Of a stretch of DNA of 64,000 nt, positions 36,371 through 45,217 are shown in pieces. The notes beneath the pieces were generated by a model, which made no database searches, was not told the origin of the DNA, and was given only the letters and a program-made list of their open reading frames with translations. Origin of the DNA: Halomonas sp. Bachu 37 (GTDB lineage Bacteria > Pseudomonadota > Gammaproteobacteria > Pseudomonadales > Halomonadaceae); assembly GCF_039691755.1 (NCBI RefSeq), contig NZ_CP137552.1, positions 2,294,001 to 2,358,000 on the forward strand, in the 5' to 3' direction. Made by a program: the position numbers and the translations under genes. How positions within the stretch are numbered: position 1 is the first letter of the stretch; every line of letters starts with the position of its first letter.

Positions 36371-37756
36371 TCACACCGTGCGCGAGTAGCGATTTTCCTG
36401 CGGCTTCAGGTAGGCGTCGAAGGCCATGGCCAGATTGCGCATCATCAGCCGCCCGGAAGGCAGCACTTCGATCTCGTCGTCACGCAAGACGATAAGCCCG
36501 TCGTCCGCCATCTCTTGCAGACTCTCCAGCGCTTCGGCGAAGTAGCTCTGGAATTCGATGTCATGTCGGGCCTCGATCGCGGCGAAATCGACACGTCCGT
36601 GGCACATCAGCGCATTGATGACGTCACGGCGCAGACGGTCGTCGTCGCTCAAGCGGTAGCCGCGAAAGACCGGCAGGCGGCCTTCATCCAGGCGATGCTG
36701 GTACTGGGCGGTCTCCTTGACATTCTGGCTGTAGGTGTCGCCCACCTTGCCGATGGAGGTGATGCCCAGCCCGATCATGTCGCAGTCGGCGTGGGTGGAG
36801 TAACCCTGGAAGTTGCGCTGCAGCGTGCCGTTTTCCCGGGCCAGGCTCAGCTCGTCGTTCGGCAGGGCGAAGTGGTCCATGCCGATGTAGACGTAGCCGG
36901 CGGCCGTCAAACGCTCGATGGTCAGCTCCAGCAGCTCCAGCTTGCGCTCCGGCGGCGGCATGTCCTCGGGACGAATCAGCCGCTGCGACTTGAACAGCTC
37001 AGGTAGATGGGCGTAGCTGTAGGCGGCGATACGATCCGGCTGCAGCGCGATGATCTTCGCCAGCGTGGCATCGAAGCTCACCACCGTCTGCAGCGGCAGG
37101 CCGTAGATCAGATCCACGCTGACCGAATCGAAGCCCGCTTCGCGGGCCGCCCCGACCAGCTCGACCACCTGCTCTTCGCTCTGCTCGCGATTGACCGCCT
37201 TCTGCACGTCGGGATCGAAATCCTGCACGCCGAAGCTCAAGCGATTGAAGCCCAGTGCATGCAGCTCGTGGATCTGGATCGGCGATACCGTGCGCGGATC
37301 GACCTCCAGCGAGAACTCCCGCTCTTCGGGCGCGGCGAAATGGAAGGCCTCGTCCAGCGCCGCCATCAGCTCGCCGAGCTGGGCGTTGGTCAGGTAGGTG
37401 GGCGTACCGCCGCCCAGGTGCAGCTGGGTCATTCGCCGGGTGCCGTCGAACAGTGCTCCCTGAACCTTGATCTCGTGCTTGAGCCATTCGAGATATTCGG
37501 CGGCGCGATCGGTGTTGTGGGTGATGATCTTGTTGCAGGCGCAGTAGTAGCACAGGCTCTTGCAGAACGGGATATGCACGTAGACCGACAGCGGCTTGGG
37601 CGCCTCGGACCGGTTGCTGCGCTCGGCGGCGCTGCGGTAGTCGTCCTCGGCGAAGGCCGCGTGGAACTGCGGCGCCGTGGGATAGGAAGTATAGCGTGGC
37701 CCCGGCCGGTCGTACTTCTCCACCAGGGGACGGTTGAACAGCAGCTCGTCTTGCAT
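36371..37756 (-). CDS. hemN: Oxygen-independent coproporphyrinogen III oxidase
   Basis: 461 residues, the normal HemN length. The radical SAM motif is C65-x3-C69-x2-C72 (CKSLCYYC), preceded by YVHIPF, with LHLGGGTPTYL and SVDLIYGLP downstream. It makes protoporphyrinogen IX without oxygen in the cytoplasm, needed for heme (and, through siroheme routes, supporting denitrification). It is divergent from ubiU; an FNR-type box and a 15-bp repeat lie between them. Confidence 0.96.
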   Translation of the reverse strand: MQDELLFNRPLVEKYDRPGPRYTSYPTAPQFHAAFAEDDYRSAAERSNRSEAPKPLSVYVHIPFCKSLCYYCACNKIITHNTDRAAEYLEWLKHEIKVQGALFDGTRRMTQLHLGGGTPTYLTNAQLGELMAALDEAFHFAAPEEREFSLEVDPRTVSPIQIHELHALGFNRLSFGVQDFDPDVQKAVNREQSEEQVVELVGAAREAGFDSVSVDLIYGLPLQTVVSFDATLAKIIALQPDRIAAYSYAHLPELFKSQRLIRPEDMPPPERKLELLELTIERLTAAGYVYIGMDHFALPNDELSLARENGTLQRNFQGYSTHADCDMIGLGITSIGKVGDTYSQNVKETAQYQHRLDEGRLPVFRGYRLSDDDRLRRDVINALMCHGRVDFAAIEARHDIEFQSYFAEALESLQEMADDGLIVLRDDEIEVLPSGRLMMRNLAMAFDAYLKPQENRYSRTV

Positions 37757-37819
37757 GATCGGATCCGGTCTCTTGAAAGTGGGCTAGACAGTGAAATGGT
37801 TAGGCAGGTTAGCCCTTGT

Positions 37820-37849
37820 TTTAATATACATAAGTTTAATATGCATACG
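37820..37849. repeat. Tandem 15-bp repeat upstream of hemN
   Basis: TTTAATATACATAAG (37820-37834) is followed directly by TTTAATATGCATACG (37835-37849), 13 of 15 identical. It lies 64 bp upstream of the hemN start, in an AT-rich patch; it could be a double regulator site. Confidence 0.5.
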
Positions 37850-37903
37850 GTATACGTTTTAAGAACCTTCTGCACCCGCGCACTCAGCTAAAGCACCTCC
37901 ACC

Positions 37904-37917
37904 ATGATCCGGGTCAA
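37904..37917. promoter_or_regulatory. FNR/ANR-type box upstream of ubiU
   Basis: ATGAT-CCGG-GTCAA matches 8 of 10 positions of TTGAT-N4-ATCAA. TAAGAT at 37940-37945 is 32 bp from its centre, the class II activation spacing, and would place the start point near 37952, before the ubiU start at 37977. Confidence 0.6.
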
Positions 37918-37976
37918 AGGCCGGGGCAAGATAGGCGACTAAGATACTCGGGTATTCATCGCAAGGAGGCTCTGAC

Positions 37977-38972
37977 ATGGAGCTCGTGTGCCCCGCCGGC
38001 AACCTGCCCGCCCTGAAGCGCGCCGTGAACGAAGGAGCCGACGCCGTCTACTTCGGTTTCCAGAACAACACCAATGCCCGCCAGTTTGCCGGATTGAACT
38101 TCACCGGCAAGCGTGCCCGCGAGGGTATCGACTACGCCCATGCCCGCGGCAAGCGGGTGTTCTGCGCCATCAACACCTATCCTCAGCCCGATGGCTGGCA
38201 ACAGTGGACCCAGGCCGTGGATCAGGCGGTCGAACTGGGCGTGGATGCCCTGATTCTCGCCGATATGGGGCTGCTCGACTACGCCACCAGGCACCATCCC
38301 GACGTGGCGCGCCACCTGTCGGTGCAAGGCTCCGCCACCAGCCATGAAGCGCTGCAATTCTACCACCAGCAGTTCGGCATCAAGCGCGCCGTATTGCCGC
38401 GGGTACTGTCGATCACCCAGGTTCGCGACCTTGCCCGGCAGTCGCCGGTGGAACTCGAAGTCTTCGCCTTCGGCAGCCTGTGCATCATGGCCGAGGGGCG
38501 CTGTTACCTGTCGTCGTACCTCACCGGAGAGTCGCCCAATACGCGGGGCGTCTGTTCGCCGGCTGCTCATGTGCGCTGGGAACAGACGCCCCGTGGCCTG
38601 GAATCACGCCTCAACGATGTGCTGATCGACCGCTACGCCGAAGGCGAACGCGCGGGCTACCCCACCCTGTGCAAGGGGCGCTTCGAGGTGGGCGGCGAGA
38701 CCTATCACGCCATCGAGGAACCCACCAGTCTCAACACCCTGGAGCTGTTGCCGGAACTGCGGGAACTGGGTATCAGCGCGGTGAAGATCGAAGGGCGCCA
38801 ACGCAGTCCCGCCTATGTGTCGAAAGTGGCCGGAATCTGGCGTCAGGCGCTCGACCGCCTCGATGCAGCACCCGACGATTTTCATCCCGAAACCGCCTGG
38901 ATGGCCGGCCTGGCCGAACTTTCCGAAGGCGCCACCACCACCCTGGGCGCCTACGAGCGTCGCTGGAAATAG
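37977..38972 (+). CDS. ubiU: UbiU, oxygen-independent ubiquinone hydroxylation protein
   Basis: 331 residues of the U32 peptidase-like family with AAGGAGG upstream. Cysteines C169, C176, C193 and C232 fit the 4Fe-4S ligands of UbiU exactly. With UbiV it hydroxylates the quinone ring without oxygen. It starts 4 bp-scale close to ubiV (8 bp gap) and should be transcribed with it from the FNR-type promoter. UbiT is not seen in the window. Confidence 0.93.
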   Translation: MELVCPAGNLPALKRAVNEGADAVYFGFQNNTNARQFAGLNFTGKRAREGIDYAHARGKRVFCAINTYPQPDGWQQWTQAVDQAVELGVDALILADMGLLDYATRHHPDVARHLSVQGSATSHEALQFYHQQFGIKRAVLPRVLSITQVRDLARQSPVELEVFAFGSLCIMAEGRCYLSSYLTGESPNTRGVCSPAAHVRWEQTPRGLESRLNDVLIDRYAEGERAGYPTLCKGRFEVGGETYHAIEEPTSLNTLELLPELRELGISAVKIEGRQRSPAYVSKVAGIWRQALDRLDAAPDDFHPETAWMAGLAELSEGATTTLGAYERRWK

Positions 38973-38980
38973 GAGTCTGC

Positions 38981-39928
38981 ATGTCATCCACGCCTCAGTC
39001 CCCACAGCCGGATGCATCGGCAGACGGCCTTCGACTCGCCCTCGGACCGGTACTTTTCTACTGGACCCGGGAACGCTACGCCGACTTCTACCGTGAAGCC
39101 GCCGACTGGCCGGTGGAGATCGTCACCCTGGGCGAGACGGTCTGCTCGCGGCGTCGCGACATGAAACTCGACGACTGGCTGGGCATCGGTCGCGAGCTCG
39201 CCCAGGTCGGCAAGCAAGTGGTGCTCGCCAGCCAGACCCTGATCGAGTCCGAGGCCGACCTGCGCGATTTGCGCAAGCTCTGCGACAACGGCGATTTCAT
39301 CGTCGAGGCCAACGATCAGAGCGCCCTGCAACGCCTCGCCAGCGCCGGGCTGCCGTTCGTTGCCGGGGCCGCGCTCAATCTGTACAACACGGCCACCCTG
39401 GGCGTCATGGCCCGCGCCGGCATGCAACGCTGGCAGGCGCCGGTGGAAATGTCGCGGGACGACCTGACTCGGCTTATCGCCGACTGCCGCCAGGCGGGGG
39501 TGAGCCAGCCCTGCGAGGTATTCGCCTATGGCCATCTGCCGCTGGCCTGGTCATCGCGCTGCTTTACCGCCCGGCGCCACCAGAAGCCCAAGGACCGCTG
39601 TCAGTTCGTCTGCCAGAAGTATCCCGAAGGCTTGGCGCTGCGCTCCCAGGAATCCAGGGAGGTTTTCACGCTGAACGGTATCCAGACCCTATCCGGCGCT
39701 TGCCAGGACCTGCGTCACGAGATAGCTGCCATGGCCGAGATGGGCGTCGGCGTGGCTCGCCTGAGTCCCCGGGCACAAGGCATGGCCGAGGTGGTCGAAG
39801 CCTTCGACGCGGCACGCCGCGGCGAGCTGCCCACCCCGGACCCGCTGGCGTTGGTGGAGGCTGAGATATGCGACGGCTACTGGTATGGGCGTCCGGGAAT
39901 GGACAACACTCGTACCGTGCCAGCTTGA
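38981..39928 (+). CDS. ubiV: UbiV, oxygen-independent ubiquinone hydroxylation protein
   Basis: 315 residues from the ATG at 38981, with AGGAG seven bases upstream; the frame is open much further into ubiU but that is out of frame with it. U32 family features and Cys C55, C194, C207 and C211 (RCQFVCQKYPEG near 206-217) fit the second iron-sulfur subunit. It forms a complex with UbiU. The C-terminal half (VARLSPRAQGM) is typical. Needed to keep ubiquinone levels up under denitrifying growth. Confidence 0.92.
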   Translation: MSSTPQSPQPDASADGLRLALGPVLFYWTRERYADFYREAADWPVEIVTLGETVCSRRRDMKLDDWLGIGRELAQVGKQVVLASQTLIESEADLRDLRKLCDNGDFIVEANDQSALQRLASAGLPFVAGAALNLYNTATLGVMARAGMQRWQAPVEMSRDDLTRLIADCRQAGVSQPCEVFAYGHLPLAWSSRCFTARRHQKPKDRCQFVCQKYPEGLALRSQESREVFTLNGIQTLSGACQDLRHEIAAMAEMGVGVARLSPRAQGMAEVVEAFDAARRGELPTPDPLALVEAEICDGYWYGRPGMDNTRTVPA

Positions 39929-39935
39929 CCTGGCT

Positions 39936-39976
39936 GAACGAAGACAGGCAAGGGTTGCCGTCTTCGTTCTCTTCTT
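39936..39976 (+). terminator. Intrinsic terminator of ubiUV
   Basis: A 10-bp stem (GAACGAAGAC with GTCTTCGTTC) continues past a bulged A into GGCAA/TTGCC with a GGG loop, followed by a T-rich TCTTCTT tract. It lies 8 bp after the ubiV stop. Confidence 0.85.
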
Positions 39977-40065
39977 GCATTGAATTAATTTCAGGTTAGT
40001 TTGCGTAACCGCCTTAACATTCATGCTGTATACTTTTTATATGGATCAACTCGGAAGTAAACTCC

Positions 40066-40512
40066 ATGCACCTAACTCGATTTACTGACTATTCGATACG
40101 CGTGTTGATCTACCTTGCCGTCAAGGGAGAGGAGCGATCCACCATCAATGAGATTGCCGACGCCTTCGATATCTCCCGCAATCATTTGATGAAAGTCGTC
40201 CAGGAGCTTAGCAGGGAAGGCTACGTTACCGCGATTCGCGGCAAGAATGGCGGTTTGCTACTGACCCGCGATCCCGCCACGATCGCGCTGGGTGAGCTGG
40301 TGCGCCAGACGGAGCCGGATATGGCCCTGGTGGAATGTTATCGTGATGAAAATGCCTGCGTCATTACTCCAGCATGCCAGCTTCAGCCAATCCTCAACGA
40401 TGCCTTGCGGGCGTTTCTTGGCGTACTCGACCGCTATACCCTGACGGATGTGCTGGATGAGCGCCACTCGCAGCTGGCGCGCCTGCTGCGCATTCCTGCT
40501 ATTTCTGCATAA
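40066..40512 (+). CDS. nsrR: NsrR, nitric oxide-sensing Rrf2-family repressor
   Basis: 148 residues. The Rrf2 winged helix starts MHLTRFTDYSIRVLIYLAV; the recognition helix region is ISRNHLMKVVQELS. Cysteines C91, C98 and C104 (ECYRDENACVITPAC) can bind the iron-sulfur cluster; spacing 6 and 5 is one longer than in E. coli in the first gap. It senses NO and represses NO-detoxification genes. NsrR-type sites lie ahead of norE, norC and nnrS in this window, and the gene is 200 bp from the first of them. Confidence 0.93.
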   Translation: MHLTRFTDYSIRVLIYLAVKGEERSTINEIADAFDISRNHLMKVVQELSREGYVTAIRGKNGGLLLTRDPATIALGELVRQTEPDMALVECYRDENACVITPACQLQPILNDALRAFLGVLDRYTLTDVLDERHSQLARLLRIPAISA

Positions 40513-40538
40513 ACGGGCTCCGCATAAAACGAGCCCGT
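40513..40538 (+). terminator. Hairpin directly after nsrR
   Basis: ACGGGCTC-N10-GAGCCCGT, an 8-bp stem starting at the base after the nsrR stop, with no U-tract. It may mark the nsrR transcript end. Confidence 0.4.
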
Positions 40539-40577
40539 GGAATAGCAGCCCATGGAATAGCGAGCCCACGTACTAGC
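40532..40577. repeat. Three imperfect 15-bp repeats downstream of nsrR
   Basis: AGCCCGTGGAATAGC (40532), AGCCCATGGAATAGC (40547) and AGCCCACGTACTAGC (40563) follow in series, then a hairpin GCCTCGC-N6-GCGAGGC at 40580-40599. Cause and function not evident. Confidence 0.6.
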
Positions 40578-40612
40578 AAGCCTCGCGTGATGGCGAGGCG
40601 CAAACCGAAACA

Positions 40613-40626
40613 TTGATCCAGACCAG
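40613..40626 (+). promoter_or_regulatory. FNR/DNR-type box of the norE operon promoter
   Basis: TTGAT-CCAG-ACCAG matches 8 of 10 consensus positions. TACAAT at 40648-40653 lies 31 bp from its centre, the class II activation geometry. The predicted start point, near 40660, falls in the NsrR-like site. Confidence 0.55.
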
Positions 40627-40652
40627 GAAATGGCCCCATGGTTGCACTACAA

Positions 40653-40675
40653 TAGATGCATATTGAATACATCAT
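40653..40675 (+). promoter_or_regulatory. NsrR-like operator of the norE operon
   Basis: The 23-bp inverted repeat AGATGCAT ... ATACATC matches the consensus AAGATGCATTT-N-AAATACATCTT at 18 of 22 defined positions. It covers the predicted transcription start, 30 bp before the ATG at 40706. Confidence 0.7.
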
Positions 40676-40705
40676 TGATAAAGTCTTGCCTTGTCGAGGT
40701 ATGCC

Positions 40706-41182
40706 ATGACCCCCTTACCTTCGTTCACCTCCTCCTCTTCCGCTCAGCCCGAGACATATGCCGAAACGGACTCCCTCGCCTCCTTCAAGAAGAGCCGCGG
40801 GCGCGGTGCGGCTATTGTTGTCTATATGCTGTTTCTAGGCAGCGTGCTGGCGGTGGTGACCGCACCGATAGGGGTGATAATCGCCCATATTAAACGACGC
40901 AATGCCGAGGAGTGGGTGGCGACACACTTGCAGTTCCAGATCCGTACCTTCTGGCTGGGTGTGCTGGGAGGAGCGGTGTTCACGGCTGCCTGGCAGTTAC
41001 TGGGGCTGGCCGGGGTTCCGGCCATGGCGCCCTGGGCAATGGGGTATATCTATTTCACAGCCTGCCTGATCTGGATGGTGGGCCGTTGCGGGGTAGGCAT
41101 CGCCCGTCTCACATCCAACCGCCCGGTGGACAATCCGCGCAGCCTGGCGTTCGGCGGTGCCCGTATCAGCCTGGAGGATTGA
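40706..41182 (+). CDS. Small DUF4870-like membrane protein upstream of norE
   Basis: 158 residues from the ATG at 40706 (TCGAGG upstream; a TTG at 40691 is less likely). Three or four hydrophobic segments follow an acidic, Ser-rich cytoplasmic start, with EEWVATHLQFQIRTFW between segments one and two, a pattern of DUF4870-type membrane proteins. It overlaps norE by one base (TGATG), so it is co-translated with norEF. A role in NO reductase assembly or stability is inferred from that context only. Confidence 0.7.
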   Translation: MTPLPSFTSSSSAQPETYAETDSLASFKKSRGRGAAIVVYMLFLGSVLAVVTAPIGVIIAHIKRRNAEEWVATHLQFQIRTFWLGVLGGAVFTAAWQLLGLAGVPAMAPWAMGYIYFTACLIWMVGRCGVGIARLTSNRPVDNPRSLAFGGARISLED

Positions 41183-41748
41183 TGAATCGCGACCTGCCCA
41201 ACCCCGGCTGGGGGCCACTTTCGGCGCTACCCGGCAACCCCTTGATGTGGGTGTTGATCCTCAGCGAGATGCTGGTTTTCACCGCCTTTTTTGCGCTCTA
41301 CGCTGGCCAGCGTGCCTTTGACCCCGCTCTCTTCGATGCTTCCCAGCAACAGCTCGATCCCTTGCTGGGCGGCCTCAATACACTAGTGCTGTTGACCAGC
41401 GGGCTCTGCGTGGCGCTTGCCGTGGAGGCCGTGAGTACAGGACGAATACGCCGCACCCGCCAGTGGCTGGGCGTCTCCATGGGGCTGGGTGTTCTGTTCG
41501 GTGTGATCAAGGTAACCGAGTACATCGGCAAGTTCGACGCCGGTATCACGCCCGAAACCAACACCTTCTTCGGCTTCTATTACGGGCTTACCGCCTTTCA
41601 CTTCGCCCACGTGCTGTTCGGCCTGGCGCTTATGGCCCTGGTGAGCTGGCGTACCACGACCGAAAACGTGGAAACCGCCGCTGCCTTCTGGCACATGGTC
41701 GATCTGATCTGGATTCTGCTCTATCCACTGCTCTATCTATTGCGCTGA
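41182..41748 (+). CDS. norE: NorE, cytochrome oxidase subunit III-like protein
   Basis: 188 residues from the ATG at 41182, which overlaps the preceding stop. Five hydrophobic segments, with the subunit III signature EMLVFTAFFALYAGQRA and a C-terminal FWHMVDLIWILLYPLLYL. NorE belongs to the NO reductase accessory proteins; it is not part of the active cNOR but helps full activity. It is followed by norF 96 bp later. Confidence 0.9.
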   Translation: MNRDLPNPGWGPLSALPGNPLMWVLILSEMLVFTAFFALYAGQRAFDPALFDASQQQLDPLLGGLNTLVLLTSGLCVALAVEAVSTGRIRRTRQWLGVSMGLGVLFGVIKVTEYIGKFDAGITPETNTFFGFYYGLTAFHFAHVLFGLALMALVSWRTTTENVETAAAFWHMVDLIWILLYPLLYLLR

Positions 41749-41844
41749 AGCACTGGGCGCTGAAAACATTGTTGCGCCGAGCACTTCCGCACTGACCCTT
41801 GCTGCACGTTGCCCTCGAACTACTTTGCTGAGCTGGAGACAATC

Positions 41845-42144
41845 ATGACGACCCTTCCCGGCACTCGCCGATTGCTTGTTACCTGGGGCATTCTGATGGC
41901 CTTAACGTTGGCCTCGATGGTTTCGGCGCGCCTGGACCAAGGCGACTGGCAGGCGCTGCCGCTATGGTCGGCGGGTCTGATTCTCGCCGCCACCTTCTTC
42001 AAGGCCCACCGGGTATTGATGGTCTATCTCAACCTGCGCGCCGCGACGCCTGCCTGGAAAGGAATTTTCATCGGGTTGATGCTGGTGACGCTGGCGCTGA
42101 TTGCCGCGGGCTACCTGGCGGGTCGCTTTACCCTGGCGGGATAA
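41845..42144 (+). CDS. norF: NorF, small cytochrome oxidase subunit IV-like protein
   Basis: 99 residues from the ATG at 41845 (GGAGA upstream), with three membrane segments and the family motif KAHRVLMVYLNLRAATPAWK (about 54-73). It is the usual partner of NorE. It is the last gene of the operon and faces the convergent small membrane gene at 42176. Confidence 0.85.
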   Translation: MTTLPGTRRLLVTWGILMALTLASMVSARLDQGDWQALPLWSAGLILAATFFKAHRVLMVYLNLRAATPAWKGIFIGLMLVTLALIAAGYLAGRFTLAG

Positions 42145-42175
42145 GGCATGGCCAGGCAGCCTATTTGACGTCGGC

Positions 42176-42406
42176 TTAACGCGGCGTGGAATCCGAACCG
42201 GAAATACCCGAAGGTAACGGCGCCTTGTTCGCCCATGCCTCCAGCAACCGGCCCAGCCGCATCAAGCCATAAACGACGAAGGGCACCAGCAGCATCAGCC
42301 CCACCCCCCAGTCACGATTATTGATCAGCCATACCAGCGGCAAGACCACTCCCAGGGCGGCGAGAAACCATAGCCCAACCGCGAGTACGAGACGCAAACG
42401 AGACAT
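42176..42406 (-). CDS. Two-segment membrane protein at the end of the nor operon
   Basis: 76 residues with two hydrophobic segments (about 6-27 and 34-50) and a polar Ser/Pro tail. It starts 11 bp after norD and is likely the last gene of norC-norB-norQ-norD. Not recognised as a named family. Convergent with norF. Confidence 0.65.
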   Translation of the reverse strand: MSRLRLVLAVGLWFLAALGVVLPLVWLINNRDWGVGLMLLVPFVVYGLMRLGRLLEAWANKAPLPSGISGSDSTPR

Positions 42407-42417
42407 GCTGTACCTCC

Positions 42418-44361
42418 TCAGGTGGCAATGATCTGACGATAGATGCCCGGCAGAGCCAGGGAAAGATGTTCGGGGCGCTGCACGATGGCATAGCCGCCTC
42501 GCCCGAATAGATGGGGAATGTAACGCCCCGCTTCGCGGTCGATGGTCACACCGAACACCCTCACTTCTTCTCGCCGTGCCTCGAGCACCGCTTTACGCGT
42601 GTCCTCGATTCCGTAACGGCCTTCATAATAGTCGGTATCGTTAGGCTTGCCGTCGGTCAACAACAATAGCAGCCGATGGCGATTGGGCCGCTTGGCAAGC
42701 TCGCCGGAAAGATGCCGGATCGCCGGTCCCATACGGGTATAGTGCCCCGGTTTGAGCGCTGCGATACGCCGCGACACCCGATCTCCCATCGGCTCATCGA
42801 AGCCTTTCAGCGTATTGACCCAGACACGATGACGGCGGTGCGAGGTGAAACTGTGAATGGCATAGTCGTCGCCACACCCGGCCAGGCCGTGACCCAGCAC
42901 CAGCAGCGCTTCTTTCGCCACGTCCAGTACTCGTCGGTCTTCCAGCCAGGCCTCGGTGGAAAGCGATACATCGATCAGGATGGATACCGCCAGGTCTCTC
43001 GCCTGAGTGCGGCTGGCCTGATAGAGACGATCGCTCGCTTCCCCGGTGGCCGCCAGGTCGCAGCGCGAACGAATCACGGCGTCCATGTCCAGTTCGCTGC
43101 CATCAAGCTGGCCACGGAGTATCTCGCGGCGCGGCCTGAGCGCTTCGAACTCGCGGCGTACCCGGCGAATGCGCCGCCGAGTGGTTTCATCCGGCTGCCA
43201 GTTCTCGCCTTCCTCGCTCTGCACATCGCTCAACACTACACAATGATCGGGCAGGTAGGCTTGCTTGCGGTGGTTCCATTCGGGATAGGTATGGCGCCCG
43301 CGCAGCCGCTCCCCGCTCACCTCGTCGGGGGCCAGGTCAAGATCCAGCTTGAGCTTGGAAGCCGCCTTCTTGCGATTGGGGCTGAGCACGATCTCGTCGA
43401 GCTGATCGGCGGCCTGCTTGGCTTCGTCCTCGTCTTCATCTTCTACATGGCGATTGAGATTGACCATCTCGGCCCAGGAAAGCATCTTTTCGGAGGCGTT
43501 GAGCATCAGGGAGTCGTCGCGGTCGGCCTGATCCTGCTCGCGGCGGTCGGCCTTGCGCTTGCCGTGGTCATCGTCGGGGGTGTTGTTACCGGCGACTGGC
43601 GTCTCGTCATCCTCCTGCTCGGTTCGCGCCTCTTTACTGGTACCCAGGGTCACGGCCTGCCCCCACAGCGGTACCGGCAGTGGCGGGCGGTAGCCGCGTG
43701 GTGCCTGAAAGTCGTTCAGGGGCAGGGCTTCGTCGAGGATGGCGTCATGCATCAACTCGGCCCAGTCCGAATCGGGTGGCGTATCACCGAGCTGAGCACA
43801 CAGGGCGGCCTCCAGCGCCGCTTCCATCGGTGGCAACCGCTTGCGTTGCGGACGAATGGCCAGCAACTCCCGGCATAACCTGGCATGGCGTTGGCCGAGC
43901 CCGGGAAAGTGGACAAGAGCTGCTCGTGTCGCCCGGTTCACTTCACGTAGCTGAAGAAGGTCATGCTGCAATGGATCTTCGGCTTCCGGCACATGCCGAG
44001 CCACCGCCAGATATGCAACCAGCCAGAGATAGAGATCGCGATTCAGCGAGGGATCGGAAAACAAGGCGATGCGTGGCGGTAACAGCAAATTTTCTTCGTC
44101 GCGCCGTGCTTGATCGAGTATTTCCTCGTCAAGCCCCAGGCGCTGGCGCAGGGACAGGCGATGAATCGAACTGCGCCCGGCGATAGCGGCAACATCGACC
44201 CCCGCCTCGCCGCCGCCGGCGCGAAAGAAGACCCCCAGCATGGGGCGCAACGACTCAAGACGCACCGCCGCGTCAGGGTGGTCGGGATAGCTTGCTGCGC
44301 CGGACGCCCAGCGGTGCCAATGGCGGCCTACGAACTCTTCGACCTCGAGGAAATCGAGCAT
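42418..44361 (-). CDS. norD: NorD, VWA-domain NO reductase activation protein
   Basis: 647 residues. The C-terminal VWA domain carries the metal site DVSLS and GDDYAIHSFTSHRRH, with LLLLTDGKPNDTDYYEGRYG. The long N-terminal half (to about residue 430) is acidic in the middle, as in other NorD proteins. With the AAA+ ATPase NorQ it activates cNOR, probably by metal insertion. It follows norQ by 9 bp. Confidence 0.95.
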   Translation of the reverse strand: MLDFLEVEEFVGRHWHRWASGAASYPDHPDAAVRLESLRPMLGVFFRAGGGEAGVDVAAIAGRSSIHRLSLRQRLGLDEEILDQARRDEENLLLPPRIALFSDPSLNRDLYLWLVAYLAVARHVPEAEDPLQHDLLQLREVNRATRAALVHFPGLGQRHARLCRELLAIRPQRKRLPPMEAALEAALCAQLGDTPPDSDWAELMHDAILDEALPLNDFQAPRGYRPPLPVPLWGQAVTLGTSKEARTEQEDDETPVAGNNTPDDDHGKRKADRREQDQADRDDSLMLNASEKMLSWAEMVNLNRHVEDEDEDEAKQAADQLDEIVLSPNRKKAASKLKLDLDLAPDEVSGERLRGRHTYPEWNHRKQAYLPDHCVVLSDVQSEEGENWQPDETTRRRIRRVRREFEALRPRREILRGQLDGSELDMDAVIRSRCDLAATGEASDRLYQASRTQARDLAVSILIDVSLSTEAWLEDRRVLDVAKEALLVLGHGLAGCGDDYAIHSFTSHRRHRVWVNTLKGFDEPMGDRVSRRIAALKPGHYTRMGPAIRHLSGELAKRPNRHRLLLLLTDGKPNDTDYYEGRYGIEDTRKAVLEARREEVRVFGVTIDREAGRYIPHLFGRGGYAIVQRPEHLSLALPGIYRQIIAT

Positions 44362-44370
44362 GTACGTCCC

Positions 44371-45183
44371 TCAACCAAATGTGGCGTGAATAGCTTCCAT
44401 CAATCCTTCCTGGACATCCTGGTCATCGGTGAGCGGTTCCACCAGCGTGGCGCGTGCGGCCTCCCGAATGGGCATCCCGGCGGCAATCAGCGTGGCGCAA
44501 TACACCAGCAAACGGGTGGAGACGCCCTCTTCCAGGTCCTGCCCCTTCATGGCGCGCAGGCTTGCCGCCAGGTTGACCAATGCCGCGCACTGCTCGCCCG
44601 GCAGCCCGCTTTCCCGGGCGACGATGTCGCGCTCCACCTTGGGCGGGGGAAAGTCGAACGACATGGCCAGAAAGCGCTGGCGAGTGCTGGGCTTGAGCGA
44701 CTTGAGAATATGCTGGTAGCCGGGGTTGTAGGACACCACCAGCATGAAGTCATCCGGTGCTTCGAGCAGTTCGCCGGTACGCTCCAGCGGCAGCAGGCGG
44801 CGGTCGTCGGTCAGCGGGTGCAGCACGACGGTGACATCCTTGCGCGCTTCTACCACCTCGTCGAGATAGCAGATGCCCCCCTCGCGCACGGCGCGGGTCA
44901 AGGGGCCGTCGACCCAGCGGGTCTCGCCGCCCTGCAGCAGGTAACGCCCGGTCAGGTCGGCGGCGGTCAAGTCGTCGTGACAGGAGATGGTGAACAGCGG
45001 CTTACCCAGTTTCGCCGCCATATGGCTGACAAAACGGGTCTTGCCGCAACCGGTTGGACCCTTGAGCAGCAGCGGCAGGCGTTGCTGAAAGGCGTGTTCG
45101 AATAAAGAGCATTCGTTACCGACGCTTTCGTAGAAGGGTATTTCACGCTCATCGACATGAGCGGCAACGGAAGAAACTGGCAT
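44371..45183 (-). CDS. norQ: NorQ, MoxR-type AAA+ ATPase
   Basis: 270 residues with Walker A GPTGCGKT (42-49), Walker B GICYLDEVVEAR (about 105-116) and the arginine-finger region STRQRFLAMSFD. It matches NorQ/NirQ, which works with NorD to mature NO reductase. The norB gene upstream ends with a strong terminator, so norQD may be read at a lower level or from its own promoter. Confidence 0.94.
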   Translation of the reverse strand: MPVSSVAAHVDEREIPFYESVGNECSLFEHAFQQRLPLLLKGPTGCGKTRFVSHMAAKLGKPLFTISCHDDLTAADLTGRYLLQGGETRWVDGPLTRAVREGGICYLDEVVEARKDVTVVLHPLTDDRRLLPLERTGELLEAPDDFMLVVSYNPGYQHILKSLKPSTRQRFLAMSFDFPPPKVERDIVARESGLPGEQCAALVNLAASLRAMKGQDLEEGVSTRLLVYCATLIAAGMPIREAARATLVEPLTDDQDVQEGLMEAIHATFG

Positions 45184-45217
45184 GTGAAGTCTCCATGGCC
45201 GGTAAATGAAGAAAGGG

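Noticed and set aside
40532..40599. Possible CRISPR array
   Set aside because: Repeats are too short, contiguous and imperfect, with no spacers and no cas genes.
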